The notes under the pieces are model-generated. The model was not told the origin of the DNA, did no database searches, and worked only from the letters and a program-made list of their open reading frames with translations. Both the position numbers and the translations under genes were made by a program. From JAKJGA01 sp029554345 (GTDB lineage: Bacteria > Spirochaetota > UBA4802 > JAFGJZ01), in contig DAOPBR010000002.1 of NCBI GenBank assembly GCA_035395685.1, positions 1 through 64,000 of the forward strand: a DNA stretch of 64,000 nt, given 5' to 3'. Positions 18,282-27,161 of this stretch are shown here, in pieces; position 1 is the stretch's first letter; every line of letters begins with the position of its first letter.

Positions 18282-18692
18282 ATGAAGTTTTTACACAATA
18301 TTTTCAAATCAAAAAAAGATAATGGCATCTGCGCGGAATGTAAAGCCGTTTGCTGTCATCATATAGCGCTTGAAATCGACAAACCGACTTCAAAGGCATC
18401 AAAAGATCATATCCGCTGGTATCTTTTACATGAAGGAGTTGAAGTATTTATCGACCACTCCGGCTCATGGTTCCTTAAATTCGCTACAAAATGCTCAAAA
18501 CTTAAAGGCACTATGTGCGGAATCTATTCATCAAGACCCGACATCTGCAGAAATTATCCTGAGAAAAACCAGTCATGCGAATACGAAGGAGAAGGAGAAT
18601 ATTATAAAAGCATTTTTAAAACAGAAGAAGAATTTACAAAATACATGGACTCGAAATCATCTAAAAAAAGAAAAACTTCACCGCATCGATAA
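18282..18692 (+). CDS. YkgJ-family cysteine-cluster protein
   Basis: From ATG 18282 the protein is 136 aa; an in-frame ATG at 18264 is an alternative. The later start is preferred because GGAG lies 9 nt upstream. Cysteines follow the YkgJ/CxxCxxxCC pattern: CAECKAVCC at residues 17-25, then CSKLKGTMCGIYSSRPDICR with the following YP. These proteins probably bind zinc or an iron-sulfur cluster, and their function is unknown. Its 3' end overlaps the convergent LysE-family gene by 32 bp. Confidence 0.85.
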   Translation: MKFLHNIFKSKKDNGICAECKAVCCHHIALEIDKPTSKASKDHIRWYLLHEGVEVFIDHSGSWFLKFATKCSKLKGTMCGIYSSRPDICRNYPEKNQSCEYEGEGEYYKSIFKTEEEFTKYMDSKSSKKRKTSPHR

Positions 18693-19284
18693 TAATAAAA
18701 ACACCTAGAATTATCAGGACAATTCCCATAAGCAATTCAAGCAAACGGCGTTTTGTCATGTATCTGCTTCTAACAGAAGCAGATGCAAAAATAAATGCTG
18801 CCAGAGAAAACCAGAATAAAGTAACAAACAAGACTGTTGCAGAATAAATTATTTTTACAGATATTGTAATTTCATCTGTTATAAATTTAGAAAATATTGA
18901 TACATAATACAGGCCTGCTTTGACATTTGTGATGTTAGTAATAAAACCCGAAAAAAATGATTTTCCTTCCGACTTAACAGAAAAAGAATCATCCGAAGTT
19001 TTCGACATTGTTCTGATTGAAGAATAACCCATATAAATAAGATATATTCCGCCGATTAGCATTATAGCGCTTCGTAAAGACGGAATGTTGTTTATTATCG
19101 CTGAAATTCCGAATACGGCTCCAGCAACTAAAAATACGTTTCCGCAAACAATTCCTAATGAAGTAAACAATCCGCTTCTTCTGCCGTATAAGACACTGTT
19201 TCTTACAGTCAAAGCAACATCAGGTCCGGGACTCATCACGGCTAATAAATGAATGAAAGAAATAGAAAGAAGTGATATTATCAT
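18661..19284 (-). CDS. LysE/RhtB-family amino-acid exporter
   Basis: The 207-aa inner-membrane protein has six hydrophobic segments and the family signature near the N terminus (LLAVMSPGPDVALTVRNS, residues about 13-30, then GRRSGLFTSLGIVCGN). Family members export lysine, arginine, threonine or homoserine lactone, and the substrate here cannot be read. The ATG shares its A with the TAA of the upstream FadL-like gene, so the two are translationally coupled although functionally unrelated by family. It converges on the YkgJ-like gene with overlapping ends. Confidence 0.9.
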   Translation of the reverse strand: MIISLLSISFIHLLAVMSPGPDVALTVRNSVLYGRRSGLFTSLGIVCGNVFLVAGAVFGISAIINNIPSLRSAIMLIGGIYLIYMGYSSIRTMSKTSDDSFSVKSEGKSFFSGFITNITNVKAGLYYVSIFSKFITDEITISVKIIYSATVLFVTLFWFSLAAFIFASASVRSRYMTKRRLLELLMGIVLIILGVFIIIDAVKFFFF

Positions 19285-20513
19285 TAAAATTTCTGAATTA
19301 CTGCGAACATAATGTTCGGAATAAACTCATATGATTTTATTTTGATAGATAATGCGTCCGACTTTAATTCAAGTTTGTTAAAAATTACATAATTTGAACT
19401 TGCAACAATGAATTTAGTGTCAGGTGAGATTTTTTTATCAAAACCCATAGAAAAAATAAAAGCCCTGACATCGATATTATTCCGGTTAGATTCTGATAAT
19501 GTTGAGAAATCTTCTTTCTGACGTATTTGTAAATATCCGAGACCGCATGAAAATGCCGATGAAGTAGAAAACGAATATTCATATCCAAGTTTTTGCTCAA
19601 ACCTAAATGAGTTTGAACGCTTTATATCTTCTATCATAATATCTCCGTTAGATATATTAATAGAATATGTCTTATCATCATGTTTGGTTGGGATATAAAT
19701 TGCAGTTTCTGCGATTAATGAAGATTTCTTGTAACGTTTTAGAACTCCAAGGGTTATAGACGGAGATTTAGTCATTTCGAATCCTGACGAGCTTGAATTT
19801 TTTCCGTTTACACTATCAGATTCATAATAACTATAATCATATTTTTTTTTAGCAAAAGTACCGCCTGATAAAATTATGCCGATTTCATATTTATTTCTTC
19901 TGCTATTTGCATGAAATCCTAAAGCGGGACTAATATTAAGCGATTTTATATTTGATTTTCTTATATTATCCGGGATTTGAAATTCTTTTTCATCTTTTTT
20001 TTCATTTTTGTAAGAACAATACATTCTTAACCCAATAGAATAATCAGAAGTCATTTTATACCCGGCGCTGAGGTAAGATCCTACTGCATTACTTTTTTCA
20101 TTGTTAGAATATCTGTCACTTCCTGAATATGTCCCGCTTGATTTACGAGATTTATAATTATCATCATCCTGAAGAGCAAACGATAATCCGAAAGATATTT
20201 TTTTTGACGATTTCACAAAAGATAAATTCGAAGAAAAAGTTTTACGGGAGTCAGTCTTATTACTGCCTGCATCAACGCCGTTTATCTCAAACTGAGAAGA
20301 TTCCCCTTTCGCATATGGAGAGCCGTAAAGAAATACACCAAAAGATGAATGAGTTCTTGTAAGAAGAGCCGGATTCTTTACGGCATTAAAAGGACCATCA
20401 TCATAAACAGACATCATTCCGCCGGCAGAGATCCCATTAGCCCTGAGCCCCTGAGAAAACAAAAGCAGTATCAAGAATAATATTAAAAATAAATTATCTC
20501 CGAATTTTCTCAA
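19284..20513 (-). CDS. FadL/OmpP1-like outer-membrane beta-barrel protein
   Basis: The protein is about 409 aa with a signal peptide (LFLILFLILLLFSQGLRA), a mature N terminus rich in Gly, and the KNPALLTRTHSSFG segment typical of FadL-like and spirochaetal UPF0164-type barrels. Alternating polar/hydrophobic strands run to the C-terminal Phe (FAVIQKF). No ATG is available. TTG at 20513 is preferred over TTG 20519 because GAGGT lies 7 nt upstream, and this TTG overlaps the TGA of the preceding gene. It probably moves hydrophobic compounds across the outer membrane, as inferred from family resemblance. Confidence 0.7.
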   Translation of the reverse strand: MRKFGDNLFLILFLILLLFSQGLRANGISAGGMMSVYDDGPFNAVKNPALLTRTHSSFGVFLYGSPYAKGESSQFEINGVDAGSNKTDSRKTFSSNLSFVKSSKKISFGLSFALQDDDNYKSRKSSGTYSGSDRYSNNEKSNAVGSYLSAGYKMTSDYSIGLRMYCSYKNEKKDEKEFQIPDNIRKSNIKSLNISPALGFHANSRRNKYEIGIILSGGTFAKKKYDYSYYESDSVNGKNSSSSGFEMTKSPSITLGVLKRYKKSSLIAETAIYIPTKHDDKTYSINISNGDIMIEDIKRSNSFRFEQKLGYEYSFSTSSAFSCGLGYLQIRQKEDFSTLSESNRNNIDVRAFIFSMGFDKKISPDTKFIVASSNYVIFNKLELKSDALSIKIKSYEFIPNIMFAVIQKF

Positions 20514-20968
20514 AAACAATACCTCGCAGAAAGGCCGAATTTTAGAGGATAAAACCTATCGTCTTTTTTGGTTACAATGTTAAAAAGCGGATGCCAGTCA
20601 AGAGACAATGCTAAAGGAATTTGCCTAAACCTGTATTCAAGCCCTATTAAACCGTCGGGACCTGCAACCGGTGTGTCTTTTTCCCAAATCCCCAAATGCC
20701 CTCCGACTCCCGCATACCACTGAAACTCCGAAGAAACCCCAGGTAAATTATTCTGCAACACATAAAAAGCATGAAACTCAATACCATGGTCAAGATCAGA
20801 AAGAGCCATCAGTTCAACTGCATTCGGTTTAGCAAAAAAATATTTATAAGACAAACCGTGATTACCATCTCTGCCCGCCTCAAGCCTTGCTCCAAGCGCC
20901 GCCTTATAATCTGAAGCGAAACATACACTAGAAATTATTAAAAACAAAATACCAAAACATTTTTTCAT
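20510..20968 (-). CDS. Small outer-membrane beta-barrel protein
   Basis: The 152-aa protein starts with a signal peptide (MKKCFGILFLIISSVCFA) and then shows about eight amphipathic beta strands, ending in LSARYCF with a terminal Phe. The size and pattern fit an eight-stranded barrel such as the OmpW/OmpA-transmembrane or PagP type, but no family is certain. It is the first gene of the barrel/FadL-like/LysE operon and lies 61 bp downstream of a promoter with a perfect TATAAT. Confidence 0.7.
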   Translation of the reverse strand: MKKCFGILFLIISSVCFASDYKAALGARLEAGRDGNHGLSYKYFFAKPNAVELMALSDLDHGIEFHAFYVLQNNLPGVSSEFQWYAGVGGHLGIWEKDTPVAGPDGLIGLEYRFRQIPLALSLDWHPLFNIVTKKDDRFYPLKFGLSARYCF

Positions 20969-21028
20969 CTGTCACCACCATAAGCTCTAAAATATTTCCA
21001 GCAAGACAGAATCATAAAATTGCTTAAT

Positions 21029-21057
21029 ATTATATCAAGAATTTTTTGTTTAATCAA
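21029..21057 (-). promoter_or_regulatory. Sigma70-type promoter of the small-barrel/FadL-like/LysE operon
   Basis: Minus-strand TTGATT (21052-21057), a 17-bp spacer and a perfect TATAAT (21029-21034) precede the ATG at 20968. The -35 box overlaps the stop codon of the upstream amidotransferase gene. Confidence 0.65.
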
Positions 21058-21733
21058 GTATTATTAAATTATCAAGAAAAGTATTCATTATTTGAAAATT
21101 TAACGGTATGTTGGTTTTACCAGCAATAATATCATTGATACTCTGGACATATCTTGATTTATCTATATCCTCTGCACAATTTTCGATCATCGATTTAATT
21201 GAATCATCATCTGACTCAATGTGAAATTGCAATCCGACCGAGTTTCCGTAAACAAATCCCTGATTATCACAAGCTTCGCTTTGAAAGATTTTTACCGCGC
21301 CGTCCGGAATATTAAAACACTCACCATGCCAATGGAATGCTTTAAACTTGGAAGGGAATACTTTTGCAATTCCGATATCATTTGTTTTTTCGACATCATA
21401 CCAGCCGATTTCCTTATATTTATTTGCTGATACTTCCGCACCTAGTACATCGGCAATAAGCTGGGCTCCGAGACAAATACCCAGCATTTTTTTATTTTGA
21501 GATATGCATTTCTCAATGAATTTTTTTTCATTGTTCATCCATGGATACTTCAGTTCTTCATTTACGCTCATCGGTCCTCCCATAATTACCAGAAAATCTA
21601 AATCCGATAAATCAGGAAACAATTCCGACTCGAAAATTTTTGTAAAAGAAATATCAATAGAACGGGATGACGCCCATTTTAGAATACCCGCAGGAGTCTC
21701 AAAGGGAACATGCTGAATAAAGTGTAATTTCAT
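21050..21733 (-). CDS. Class I glutamine amidotransferase-like protein
   Basis: The 227-aa cytoplasmic protein is a free-standing GATase1 domain of the GuaA-N/YfeJ type. The nucleophile elbow MLGICLGAQL puts the catalytic Cys at 87. The QFHIESDDDS segment near residue 170 gives the His/Glu pair, and GGPMSVNE near residue 52 is the oxyanion region. Stand-alone members hydrolyse glutamine or gamma-glutamyl compounds, or act as deglycase or peptidase homologues, and the substrate is unknown. GGAGGT precedes the ATG. It probably has its own transcript, since the next gene has a separate promoter. Confidence 0.88.
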   Translation of the reverse strand: MKLHFIQHVPFETPAGILKWASSRSIDISFTKIFESELFPDLSDLDFLVIMGGPMSVNEELKYPWMNNEKKFIEKCISQNKKMLGICLGAQLIADVLGAEVSANKYKEIGWYDVEKTNDIGIAKVFPSKFKAFHWHGECFNIPDGAVKIFQSEACDNQGFVYGNSVGLQFHIESDDDSIKSMIENCAEDIDKSRYVQSINDIIAGKTNIPLNFQIMNTFLDNLIILD

Positions 21734-22047
21734 AATAACCTCCGGATTAATGATAAATACTATCTCATTAAGTCGCTATTTAATTTGACTTAAATCATAT
21801 TATAGAGCCGTATTTTACAATTATGAAATACTCAAACAATATATTGATTTCTTCCCGATTTAAGTCTTTCTTCTTCTAAAGCGTAATATTAATTTTACCA
21901 AGATGTATAACCAATAGTTTTTTAGTTTATTATAATCTTTCAATTAATAATTTTACAACAAATAGCATTTAACTGATAAACGTGTCTTCAAAAAGATTAT
22001 TTGACATAATTCGAATTTTTTAGAATTCTGCATCAAGAGGCTGTTTT
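21734..22047. other. 314-bp intergenic region without a gene
   Basis: This AT-rich spacer lies between the divergent amidotransferase and ispD genes. I find no ORF longer than about 15 codons, no tRNA-like fold and no terminator. A TTGACA at 22002-22007 upstream of ispD lacks a well-spaced -10 element. The ribosome-binding site GGAGG of the amidotransferase gene lies at its left edge. Confidence 0.6.
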
Positions 22048-22743
22048 ATGTTTGAACAAATAGAATGTTATGCGATAATTCTTGCAGGCGGAAGCGGCAA
22101 ACGCGCAGGAACAACTTTGCCGAAACAATTTAACGAAATTAACGGCAAAGCAATTCTTGCGTATTCTCTTGAAACTTTTGATAGAAACAGCTTTGTTGAC
22201 GGCATTGTAATTGTAACTCATCCTGATTACTTTATGATTACCAAATCCATTATAGATAGATCACAAGTCAAAAAACTTATCGGAATAACCGAAGGCGGTT
22301 TACAACGGAAGGATTCATCATACAATGGTTTAAAATATCTGAACTGCACTTCCGATTCAATCGTAATGATTCATGATGCAGCACGCCCTTTTGTAGATGA
22401 CTTCATAATTGAAAATTCTGTAAGAAATGCAAGTTTAAGCGGAGCAACTGCGGCATATATAAACTCAACAGATACAATCGCTATATTTGAAAACAACCGC
22501 CTTAAGAATATTCCTCCGCGTGAAACGTGCTTTATGGCTCAGACTCCTCAAACATTCAGATATGATCTGATAATGCAGGCGCACCAAAATGCAAAACCTG
22601 ACAAAGAATATACCGATGATGTATCCCTAGCGGTTGATGCGGGAACGGACATTACCCTCACCGAGGGTAATGCTTCAAATTTTAAAATTACAACACATGA
22701 AGATTTTGAAAAAGCACTCATCTACCTATGCAAAAATAAGTAA
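22048..22743 (+). CDS. ispD: 2-C-methyl-D-erythritol 4-phosphate cytidylyltransferase
   Basis: The 231-aa enzyme joins CTP and methylerythritol phosphate in the non-mevalonate isoprenoid pathway. The N-terminal CTP-binding loop reads LAGGSGKRAGTTLPKQF (residues about 9-25), and VMIHDAARPFV (about 107-117) is the conserved IspD segment. TDDVSLAVDAG follows near residue 190. Length is normal. TarI-type ribitol-phosphate cytidylyltransferases share this fold, but no ribitol reductase gene is adjacent. Its 3' end overlaps that of the convergent UDP-glucose dehydrogenase gene by 26 bp. Confidence 0.88.
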   Translation: MFEQIECYAIILAGGSGKRAGTTLPKQFNEINGKAILAYSLETFDRNSFVDGIVIVTHPDYFMITKSIIDRSQVKKLIGITEGGLQRKDSSYNGLKYLNCTSDSIVMIHDAARPFVDDFIIENSVRNASLSGATAAYINSTDTIAIFENNRLKNIPPRETCFMAQTPQTFRYDLIMQAHQNAKPDKEYTDDVSLAVDAGTDITLTEGNASNFKITTHEDFEKALIYLCKNK

Positions 22744-24037
22744 ATCCTTCTTCTTTCATTTTCTTGGGTTCATACTGATTTCTTCCGTCAAAAATTACGG
22801 GATGCTTCAACAGCGATTTCATTCTTGAAAAATCAGGATTCCTGAAATGGAACCATTCCGTAGCAATAATAAGTGCATCAGCATCCTGAAGAGCATCATA
22901 ATTTTTTGAATAATACTCAACATCCTTATCACCGAAAACAGCCTTAATGTTTTCTGCGGCAATCGGATCATATGCTTTTATTTTAGCACCGCGTGAAGTA
23001 AGTTCCCTTATTATATCAACTGCCGGTGCTTCTCTTATATCATCTGTTTGAGGCTTAAATGCGAGCCCCCATAGAGCAAATATCTTACCTTTTACATCTT
23101 CTCCGTACTGAGAAATAATTTTTTTGATAAATCTTTCACGTTGATTTTTGTTTACCTTCTCAACTGCTTCAAGCAAATACGGTGAAATCCCGTAATCATG
23201 CGATGTTTTGATCAAAGCTTTAACATCTTTCGGAAAACAAGAGCCGCCGTATCCGATACCGGCATACAAAAATCCCTTTCCTATTCTGGAATCAGAGCCG
23301 ATACCTTTTCGAATCATTTCAATATCGGCACCTGTTTTTTCACAAAGAACTGAAAGTTCATTCATAAAACTTATACGCGTCGCAAGCATTGCGTTAGCAG
23401 CGTATTTAGTCATCTCGGCGCTTGCCAAATTCATCACATGAAATCTGTCATTTTGACGGACAAATGGAGAATATAATTCCATCATAAGTTCAGCAGTTCT
23501 GACATTATCTGTACCGATGATTACCCTTTCAGGCTTCATAAAATCTTCAACAGCATTCCCTTCCTTTAAGAACTCAGGGTTAGAAACAACATCGAATTCA
23601 ATATCTGTTCTATCGCGTTCTTTCAATACCTTTGCAATGCGTTCCTTAACTAGAGAAGCTGTTCCAACCGGAACGGTCGATTTATCAACAATTACCGTAT
23701 ACTTATCCATTACACGGGCAACATCTTCCGCAGCCTTAAGAACATATGACAAATCCGCGGATCCGTCTTCTCCTGGAGGTGTTCCAACCGCTATAAATAC
23801 AAAAAGCGAACCTGACACAGGTTCCTTGATATCAGTCGTAAAAGTAAGACGGCCTTCAATAAAATTACTTTTTACAAGTTCTTCAAGTCCGGGTTCATAT
23901 ATCGGAATAATTCCGTTTTCCAAATTTTCAATTTTTTGGCTGTCAATATCAACACAGCATACATCGTTTCCCATATCTGCAAAACATGTTCCTGTAACCA
24001 ATCCGACATAACCTGTACCAATTACTGTAACTTTCAT
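22718..24037 (-). CDS. ugd: UDP-glucose 6-dehydrogenase
   Basis: The 439-aa protein begins with the Rossmann motif VTVIGTGYVGLVTGTCFA. It carries VDKSTVPVGT, NPEFLKEG and the catalytic-cysteine motif GYGGSCFPKDVKAL (about 255-268), with LWGLAFKPQTDDIREAPA near 320. It oxidises UDP-glucose to UDP-glucuronate with NAD, feeding surface polysaccharide synthesis. Length is normal. GGAGGTGATTT precedes the ATG, which overlaps the stop of the M29 aminopeptidase gene (ATGA). No polysaccharide gene cluster surrounds it. Confidence 0.95.
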   Translation of the reverse strand: MKVTVIGTGYVGLVTGTCFADMGNDVCCVDIDSQKIENLENGIIPIYEPGLEELVKSNFIEGRLTFTTDIKEPVSGSLFVFIAVGTPPGEDGSADLSYVLKAAEDVARVMDKYTVIVDKSTVPVGTASLVKERIAKVLKERDRTDIEFDVVSNPEFLKEGNAVEDFMKPERVIIGTDNVRTAELMMELYSPFVRQNDRFHVMNLASAEMTKYAANAMLATRISFMNELSVLCEKTGADIEMIRKGIGSDSRIGKGFLYAGIGYGGSCFPKDVKALIKTSHDYGISPYLLEAVEKVNKNQRERFIKKIISQYGEDVKGKIFALWGLAFKPQTDDIREAPAVDIIRELTSRGAKIKAYDPIAAENIKAVFGDKDVEYYSKNYDALQDADALIIATEWFHFRNPDFSRMKSLLKHPVIFDGRNQYEPKKMKEEGFTYFCIGR

Positions 24038-25173
24038 AAATCACCTCCAACTCCTACTGATCGTAAAAAAGACTCAGTAAAGTGCCCGTTTTTGTAAATC
24101 AATTTTCCATCTGCTTCAATTTCCGAATTTGATCTCATATCTGCAATCATATCCCAGTGAATTGCTGAACGGTTTTTCCCGCCGGTTTCTGCATATGAAT
24201 CACCAAGAGCAAAATGAACAGTTCCGCCGATTTTTTCATCAAATAAGATATTTTTAGTGAAATTTTGAATCCCGTAATTGGTTCCAATTGCAGCTTCTCC
24301 AAAAGTATCCGCTCCATCGATTTTCAGAACCTGCGAAAGCAATTCTTCGCCTTTTTGAGCAGAATGAGAAACAATTTTACCGTTTTCTACCGTAAGTTTA
24401 ACACCTTCTACTTCCTCTCCCATATAAATAGCCGGATAAGAAAAGGTGATAAATCCGTTTACGGAAGATTCAACCGGTGAAGTAAATATTTCTCCTGAAG
24501 GCATATTCCTTCTTCCGTCAGAATTAATCCAGATTCTTCCCTCGCACGAAAATGAAATATCAGTTGAGTCATTTCTCATTCTTACTTCAGTGCATTTATT
24601 TAAATAATCCGCAATCAAACCCTGCTTGGCACTAAGTTCGTCCCAGTTTCTAACCGGATCTTCTTTATCAAGATAAGCCGAACGGACTATAAAATTCTCA
24701 TATTCAGACAAATTCATTCCTGATTCAGAAGCCTGAGATTCAGTCGGATATTGACAAACACACCATTTCAATTTTCCATTCGAACTTCTTTCACTAAAAA
24801 GTTCATGCAGAATTTTAGCGGATTCATTTTTAACTTTTTTCTTTTCAGCAGAAACTCCCTGGAGCTCTTTTGCATCAAATGGAGCCCTTATTGTAAGAAA
24901 AGCGTCGAAATTCTTATAATAATTCAATTCTGTTTCAGAAAGATATTTCAAATCATCAATCGAAGAATTTTCGTAATATATGCGCTCCGAATTTCTTAAA
25001 GCAATTTTTATTTCAGGATGAGCACCCCTGGAATAGGCGATTGAACAAAACTCATTTATCAAATCTTCTGCAAGATATGAAGATCTAATCAGAATTTTTT
25101 CATTCTTACCTACCGATAGACAATAATCCGCAAGAAGCGCGGCATAGCGTTTTAAATATTTTTCTTTCATCAT
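24034..25173 (-). CDS. M29-family aminopeptidase (thermophilic metallopeptidase family)
   Basis: The 379-aa protein matches family M29 (PepS/AmpS type). The C-terminal region has the conserved EAAIGTNYGIQNFTKNILFD-like block, then HFALGDSYAETGG and SAIHWDMIADMR, which supply metal-binding Glu, His and Asp. It would cleave N-terminal residues from peptides in the cytoplasm. Length is slightly below the usual 400-415 aa. Two adjacent ATGs exist, and the first overlaps the TGA of the YdcF-like gene. It belongs to a tightly overlapping run from DUF1858 to ugd. Confidence 0.9.
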   Translation of the reverse strand: MMKEKYLKRYAALLADYCLSVGKNEKILIRSSYLAEDLINEFCSIAYSRGAHPEIKIALRNSERIYYENSSIDDLKYLSETELNYYKNFDAFLTIRAPFDAKELQGVSAEKKKVKNESAKILHELFSERSSNGKLKWCVCQYPTESQASESGMNLSEYENFIVRSAYLDKEDPVRNWDELSAKQGLIADYLNKCTEVRMRNDSTDISFSCEGRIWINSDGRRNMPSGEIFTSPVESSVNGFITFSYPAIYMGEEVEGVKLTVENGKIVSHSAQKGEELLSQVLKIDGADTFGEAAIGTNYGIQNFTKNILFDEKIGGTVHFALGDSYAETGGKNRSAIHWDMIADMRSNSEIEADGKLIYKNGHFTESFLRSVGVGGDL

Positions 25174-25790
25174 TTTATCTCATATTTTATTTTTAGATCA
25201 TTAGCAACACGAAATATTCTATATTCATAAATATTGTATATTTCACTAAGTAAAAAAGGCATTTTACGTTTAAAACTGTTGAACATCGATGTCGGTGTCG
25301 GAGACGAGTAATTTATTATACCAAAATCATCGGCAATCATTGATGCTCTTTTCATATGATATGGATCGCTGACAATTATTATTGAAGAAATATTTCTGCT
25401 CGAAATAACCGGAAGCGAAAAAAGAAAATTCTCATAAGTATTATTCGAAGTGTTTTCCAGAAGTATGTCACCGGCGGGGATACCGTTTTTAATCAGATAA
25501 TCCCTCGCTACAACCGCTTCACCGAAATCTTCAGCGAATTTTTTACCGCCCGTAAGAAGAATATATCTGCAATGCTTCGCACGATATATATTCATTGCAT
25601 GATTAATTCTTTCACGAAACACCGGTGAAGGATTTTTGCCATACGCAGCAGCACCCAAAACAAAAACAGCATCAGCCGAACCTTCAAAATTCACGCGGGC
25701 AAATGAAAGAATCTGAAATGCCTGAAAAAAAAGCATACCAAACATTAGGATAAATACAATAATCAGAAAATTTCTAATCTTTTTAATCAA
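25170..25790 (-). CDS. YdcF/SanA-family (DUF218) membrane-anchored protein
   Basis: The protein is about 206 aa with one N-terminal TM (FLIIVFILMFGMLFF) and the DUF218 core: ADAVFVLGAAAYGKNPSPVF, YILLTGG, NTYENF and SDPYHMKRA. These proteins affect envelope integrity or peptidoglycan-precursor handling, and their chemistry is not established. The longer frame has upstream ATGs deep inside rsmD. TTG 25790 is preferred because AAGGAAAG lies about 5 nt upstream and gives an 8-bp overlap with the rsmD stop. Confidence 0.82.
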   Translation of the reverse strand: MIKKIRNFLIIVFILMFGMLFFQAFQILSFARVNFEGSADAVFVLGAAAYGKNPSPVFRERINHAMNIYRAKHCRYILLTGGKKFAEDFGEAVVARDYLIKNGIPAGDILLENTSNNTYENFLFSLPVISSRNISSIIIVSDPYHMKRASMIADDFGIINYSSPTPTSMFNSFKRKMPFLLSEIYNIYEYRIFRVANDLKIKYEIK

Positions 25791-26364
25791 GATCTTTCCT
25801 TCTAAAAAATGAGATTGAGTTACTTCCGTAATCACGCCGCTTCTCATAATCAAAATATTCTGCATCAAATTCAATTACATTTTTCCCGAAATGCTGAATA
25901 ACAGCCAGTGCCGAAGGTTTCAGCACTGCAGCCCTTTTTATCTTCTCAAGAATTTGATTATACAATAACACAGGGCCATCAACCTTAACATAAGGCGGAT
26001 CAATAAAAATTATATCAAAATTCAATTTTTCGTTTGAACATTTATCAAGAAACCGGTCAGCATCAATATTGTGGACAAATATACCCTCACTAATATTCAG
26101 TGTACTCAAATTTTGCTTTAGCCTCAAAAATCTTTTATGGTCTAATTCAACAGCATGAACTGTATTAAATCCACGGCTCCATGCTTCGAAAGCAATCTGC
26201 CCGGAGCATGAAAAAAGGTCGAGAAAAGTTTCATTTTTTTCCATCGAAATTATGGAAAAAAAAGCCTCTTTCATCATTTGAGGAGTAATTTCGGCATTCT
26301 GAAATTTCGCGTTTGAAAAATTGACCAAACGGCCTTTGAGTTTCCCGGATATGATACGGATCAT
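25783..26364 (-). CDS. rsmD: 16S rRNA (guanine966-N2)-methyltransferase
   Basis: The 193-aa SAM-dependent methyltransferase starts MIRIISGKLKGR as in RsmD. It has the SAM loop FLDLFSCSGQIAFEAWSRG (about 62-80), VELDHKRF, and the catalytic DPPY in FIDPPYVKVDG (about 120-130). It modifies G966 of 16S rRNA in the 30S subunit. The usual coaD neighbour is absent. The ATG overlaps the DUF1858 stop codon (ATGA). Confidence 0.93.
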   Translation of the reverse strand: MIRIISGKLKGRLVNFSNAKFQNAEITPQMMKEAFFSIISMEKNETFLDLFSCSGQIAFEAWSRGFNTVHAVELDHKRFLRLKQNLSTLNISEGIFVHNIDADRFLDKCSNEKLNFDIIFIDPPYVKVDGPVLLYNQILEKIKRAAVLKPSALAVIQHFGKNVIEFDAEYFDYEKRRDYGSNSISFFRRKDLD

Positions 26365-26552
26365 TTTATCGAATCATTAAGCTCTTTCAGAAATGAAACT
26401 GAATCAAGACCGTTATTCACAATGACGTGCGCAACAGTATCCTGAACCATTCCCTTGCATGACGGGCACATAAAAGAATACTTTCTGAATACTTCCGAAA
26501 CAGCTGGATCAGCCATTATATCAATCAGTTTAGTTTCCGGTGTTATTTTCAT
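26361..26552 (-). CDS. DUF1858-domain protein
   Basis: This 63-aa protein fits the DUF1858 family: MKITPETKLIDIM, then VFRKYSFMCPSC with a CxxC pair. The domain also occurs at the N terminus of hybrid cluster-related and ScdA-like proteins. Its role is unknown, possibly metal or redox linked through the two Cys. The ATG at 26552 has GAGGA upstream, and a longer frame beginning 42 bp earlier lacks this. It is the first gene of the rsmD/YdcF/M29/ugd run. Confidence 0.85.
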   Translation of the reverse strand: MKITPETKLIDIMADPAVSEVFRKYSFMCPSCKGMVQDTVAHVIVNNGLDSVSFLKELNDSIK

Positions 26553-26568
26553 TTTTTCCTCTGCAATT

Positions 26569-26601
26569 AAAAAAAAGGCATGTTCACTGAACACGCCTTT
26601 T
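26569..26601 (-). terminator. Intrinsic terminator of the HEAT-repeat gene
   Basis: On the minus strand GGCGTGTTC (26597-26589) pairs with GAACATGCC (26585-26577), with one G-U pair and a 3-nt loop. Eight U follow (26576-26569). Confidence 0.85.
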
Positions 26602-26621
26602 ATCTTCTATGTCATTAAAAT

Positions 26622-27074
26622 TTATTTAGACTTAGAAAATTTTTCTTCCATCTTAACAATAAAATCTTTAATAAACGGATCTGTTTCTTTTTCTTTTGCC
26701 TGAAGAAGATTGTTATATGATTCTTTTGAATCAATTCCCAATCTTGCAATCGCAAGTACTATTGTGTAACGCACATCTGAATTATTTTCTGTAAGAATGA
26801 TCGCTGAAAGGCTTCTTACAACTGTTTTCTCTCCGATCAAACCTAGTGCACATGCAGACTCGACTTTTATCTCTGAATCTGAAGAAGTTTGAAGCAGATT
26901 CAAAAGCGGAGCAACAGCAGACTTCTCTTTGTTGCTTCCTGACCATTTCACAGCTTCCATAACTGTCTTTTTATCATCAGAAGAAAGATCGGCTACGTAT
27001 TCTTTCGCGGATTTTGCAGCAAAAAGAGCCGCAAATGAAAACATCATAACACCTAAAACAAAAATCTTTTTCAT
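26622..27074 (-). CDS. Secreted HEAT-repeat protein
   Basis: The 150-aa protein has a signal peptide (MKKIFVLGVMMFSFAALFAA) and about three HEAT/armadillo-like helical repeats, read from VAPLLNLLQ, VESACALGLIGEKTVVRSL and VRYTIVLAIARLG. It is probably a periplasmic binding scaffold. The partner is unknown. GGGGTGA precedes the ATG. It is flanked by its own promoter and terminator, so it is monocistronic. Confidence 0.82.
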   Translation of the reverse strand: MKKIFVLGVMMFSFAALFAAKSAKEYVADLSSDDKKTVMEAVKWSGSNKEKSAVAPLLNLLQTSSDSEIKVESACALGLIGEKTVVRSLSAIILTENNSDVRYTIVLAIARLGIDSKESYNNLLQAKEKETDPFIKDFIVKMEEKFSKSK

Positions 27075-27104
27075 TATTTCACCCCAAATAAAAATTGGCT
27101 TTTA

Positions 27105-27134
27105 ATTATGAGCGGTAGTATTTTATTATGTCAA
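27105..27134 (-). promoter_or_regulatory. Sigma70-type promoter of the HEAT-repeat gene
   Basis: Minus-strand TTGACA (27129-27134), an 18-bp spacer and CATAAT (27105-27110) lie 30 bp before the ATG. The -35 is perfect and the -10 matches five of six. Confidence 0.65.
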
Positions 27135-27161
27135 TAATATTAATAGCAGGAAGAATAAAAC

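Noticed and set aside
22002..22026. TTGACA followed by TAGAAT upstream of ispD as a promoter
   Set aside because: The boxes are only 13 bp apart, too close for a sigma70 promoter, and no other -10 fits.
25791..25874. Longer N terminus of the YdcF-like protein from upstream ATG codons
   Set aside because: It lies fully inside rsmD in another frame, and the TM segment would no longer be N-terminal. TTG 25790 has a good ribosome-binding site.
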